From positions 1 to 5,318 of the forward strand of contig DIDD01000113.1 in assembly GCA_002417965.1 (NCBI GenBank): 5,318 nucleotides of DNA. The letters are read 5' to 3'. Positions within the stretch are counted from its first letter, which is position 1; every line of letters begins with the position of its first letter. The position numbers were made by a program, and so were the translations under genes. Positions 5,168 to 5,318 of this stretch are shown in pieces. The notes beneath the pieces were generated by a model. The model was given only the letters and a program-made list of their open reading frames with translations, was not told the DNA's origin and searched no databases. Origin of the DNA: Veillonellaceae bacterium UBA5809. Lineage in GTDB: Bacteria; Bacillota; Negativicutes; Veillonellales; Dialisteraceae.

Positions 5168-5318
5168 GTGCGGTCTTTTCTGGAATCATTAGGACGTACG
5201 ACGCTGTATATTTTACATCAGATTGGAGCAGTGATCCTTCTTCTGGTCTCCACACTGAAACAGATGGGCAAGCTGGATGTAAGGGAAACCTTCCGCCAGT
5301 GCTACAGTCTGGGAGTTC
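5168..5318 (+). CDS. mlaE: MlaE-family ABC transporter permease, N-terminal fragment
   Basis: Fifty codons are present before the window ends. The fragment begins MRSFLESLGRTTLYILHQIG, continues with a hydrophobic stretch (AVILLLVSTL), and then shows KLDVRETFRQCYSLGV. This matches the amino end of MlaE/YrbE permeases: an interfacial helix with a Gly-Arg near its start, then a first membrane segment, then a basic/acidic stretch leading to the family pattern Rxx-xQxYxxGV. MlaE is the inner-membrane part of the Mla phospholipid-transport system, working with the ATPase MlaF and the substrate-binding MlaD; it implies a cell with an outer membrane. The partner genes would be expected just right of the window. 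The call rests on a short, poorly conserved segment, so it is good but not certain. Confidence 0.75.
   Translation, partial: MRSFLESLGRTTLYILHQIGAVILLLVSTLKQMGKLDVRETFRQCYSLGV

Overview
The window reads as part of the chromosome of a diderm (outer-membrane-bearing) member of the Firmicutes, most likely a non-sporulating member of the Negativicutes (the Dialister / Megasphaera / Veillonella side). Three things point there. A murA end runs directly into an MreB/Mbl-type gene, as in the Bacillus murAA...mbl neighbourhood with the sporulation genes removed. A SpoIVB-type (peptidase S55) protein sits nearby. The right edge opens an MlaE-type lipid-transport permease, which implies an outer membrane. 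Ribosome-binding sites are strong AGGAGG-like sequences and base composition is close to balanced. The lineage call is inference; no ribosomal RNA or other marker is present.

Layout, all on the + strand: (1) 2-280, the last 92 residues of MurA. (2) 255-1364, an MreB/Mbl-like actin homologue overlapping the murA end, with several nucleotide-pocket residues changed from consensus. (3) 1379-2725, an exported AMIN plus phosphodiester-glycosidase (NAGPA/DUF2233) protein whose usual DGGGS motif is lost. (4) 2726-2801, a short gap with a candidate extended -10 promoter and a 14-bp direct repeat that duplicates the first codons of the next gene. (5) 2802-3104, a small exported stand-alone lipoyl/biotinyl-fold protein with no visible acceptor lysine. 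(6) 3118-5046, an exported SpoIVB-like S55 protein in which the two halves of the protease domain appear in swapped order relative to Bacillus SpoIVB. (7) 5055-5100, a strong intrinsic terminator. (8) 5168-5318, the start of an MlaE-family permease, cut by the window edge.

All genes concern the cell envelope: peptidoglycan precursor synthesis (MurA), the elongation cytoskeleton (MreB/Mbl), a periplasmic AMIN protein, a periplasmic lipoyl-fold/protease pair, and phospholipid transport to or from the outer membrane (Mla). The most novel unit is the two-gene cassette at 2802-5046, bounded by its own candidate promoter and a clear terminator: a tiny exported lipoyl domain tightly coupled to a rearranged SpoIVB-type protease. 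There is no gene-free stretch above 300 bases. Comparisons with Bacillus SpoIVB, MreB and NAGPA consensus were made from memory and need a real alignment.
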